Origin: Halolamina litorea
Lineage (GTDB): Archaea > Halobacteriota > Halobacteria > Halobacteriales > Haloferacaceae
Direction of reading: 5' to 3'
Length of the DNA stretch: 64,000 nucleotides
Assembly: GCF_026616205.1 (NCBI RefSeq)
Contig: NZ_JANHGR010000001.1
Span: 1,240,001 to 1,304,000, forward strand
Positions 63,548-64,000 of the stretch are shown here, in pieces; within the stretch, counting starts at the first letter, position 1; each line of letters begins with the position of its first letter. The position numbers and the translations under genes are program-made. The notes beneath the pieces were generated by a model. That model was given only the letters and a program-made list of their open reading frames with translations. It was not told where the DNA came from and ran no database searches.

Positions 63548-64000
63548 ATGCGGTCACCCGGCCCGAGGCGACGGCGCGCGCTGCTCGTCACGCTCGTCGT
63601 CCTCGTCGTCGCCGTCGACCCCGCCTTGGCCGGCCCGACGACGACTGCCGACTTGATCAACGAGCTACGGTACAAGCTCCTGATCATCGCCATCCCGGTG
63701 ACGATAGTCGCCGAAGCGGCACTCTACTACGCGATCAAGACGTTCCGCAACAACGACACCCCAAAGCCGACGCTCGAGAACCGCCGGCTGGAGCTGACGT
63801 GGACGCTCGGCACGGCGGCGATCCTGCTGTTCGTCGGGTTCGCCTCCTACGGCGTCATGGCCCAGCCCTCGGTGGTGTACCCCGCCGATAAGGCCGACGC
63901 CGACGGGGATGACGTGGTCGTCGACGTGGACGCCTACCAGTGGGGCTGGGAGTTCAACTACCCCCGACACGAGAACGTCTCGACGGACACGAAGGTCGTC
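63548..64000 (+). CDS. coxB: Cytochrome c oxidase subunit II, N-terminal part
   Basis: 151 residues before the window ends. A basic signal (MRSPGPRRRRALLVTLVVLVV) leads to two membrane helices (LLIIAIPVTIVAEAALYYAI, TLGTAAILLFVGFASYGVM). The start of the cupredoxin domain follows with the conserved AYQWGWEFNYP. The CuA ligands would lie beyond 64000. ATG 63548 is about 27 nt after ttattta, a leaderless promoter facing ctaAB across a 98-nt gap. Confidence 0.93.
   Translation, partial: MRSPGPRRRRALLVTLVVLVVAVDPALAGPTTTADLINELRYKLLIIAIPVTIVAEAALYYAIKTFRNNDTPKPTLENRRLELTWTLGTAAILLFVGFASYGVMAQPSVVYPADKADADGDDVVVDVDAYQWGWEFNYPRHENVSTDTKVV

Overview
This window is a gene-dense chromosomal segment from a haloarchaeon (class Halobacteria). 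The evidence is very high GC, acidic Asp/Glu-rich proteins, archaeal-type genes (KEOPS Pcc1, eS1/S3Ae, uS15, transcription factor S, NAC, SAMP3, PdxS, archaetidylserine synthase, mevalonate decarboxylase), halophile-specific families, and promoters with a TATA-like box about 27 nt before a leaderless ATG or GTG. The genus cannot be fixed from the sequence alone. I see no IS element, prophage, CRISPR array or rRNA.

Layout. 1-6009: partial aldehyde ferredoxin oxidoreductase, a SAMP3 cluster, a SufS-SufU fusion for Fe-S assembly and a bactofilin-like membrane protein. 6133-6422: a frameshifted gene. 6537-6608: tRNA-Ala(GGC). 6852-9366: uS15, degenerate RecJ, Pcc1 and eS1, ending in paired hairpins. 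9445-12638: halocyanin, lipid synthase, a small unknown gene and a HEAT-repeat protein. 12690-23082: branched-chain amino acid locus, with ilvD divergent from leuA and then ilvB-ilvN-ilvC-(small repeat protein)-leuC-leuD-leuB. 23079-26828: membrane and unknown proteins around pdxS. 27021-30775: type IV pilus ATPase and platform. 30794-42924: mixed housekeeping genes (methyltransferases, CinA-like, NAD kinase-like, phosphomevalonate decarboxylase, antiporter, DoxX, TFS, TrmI, NAC, creatininase/ArfB-like, a PGF-CTERM-like surface protein). 43061-49560: acyl-CoA metabolism (methylmalonyl-CoA mutase large subunit, epimerase, a MenE-like ligase with a long acidic tail, acyl-CoA dehydrogenase). 49908-57936: transporters, YeeE halves, a ThDP enzyme, an HhH-MutS protein and a LOV sensor kinase. 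58028-59411: pyrB-pyrI. 59442-64000: Kht-type K+/H+ antiporter pair and the start of a cytochrome oxidase locus (membrane protein, CtaA-CtaB fusion, CoxB).

The most interesting material is regulatory. The branched-chain locus carries a perfect TGTAC-N6-GTACA palindrome abutting the leuA start, an apparent frameshift in the first codons of leuA, a leaderless 22-codon upstream ORF before ilvB rich in Val/Leu/Ile codons and followed by a C-rich leader, and an uncharacterised small protein with a duplicated motif between ilvC and leuC. The 3' end of rps3ae holds two mutually exclusive hairpins within what looks like an in-frame 60-bp insertion across the stop codon. Other points of note are the SufS-SufU and CtaA-CtaB fusions and a LOV photoreceptor kinase with a degenerate ATPase domain.
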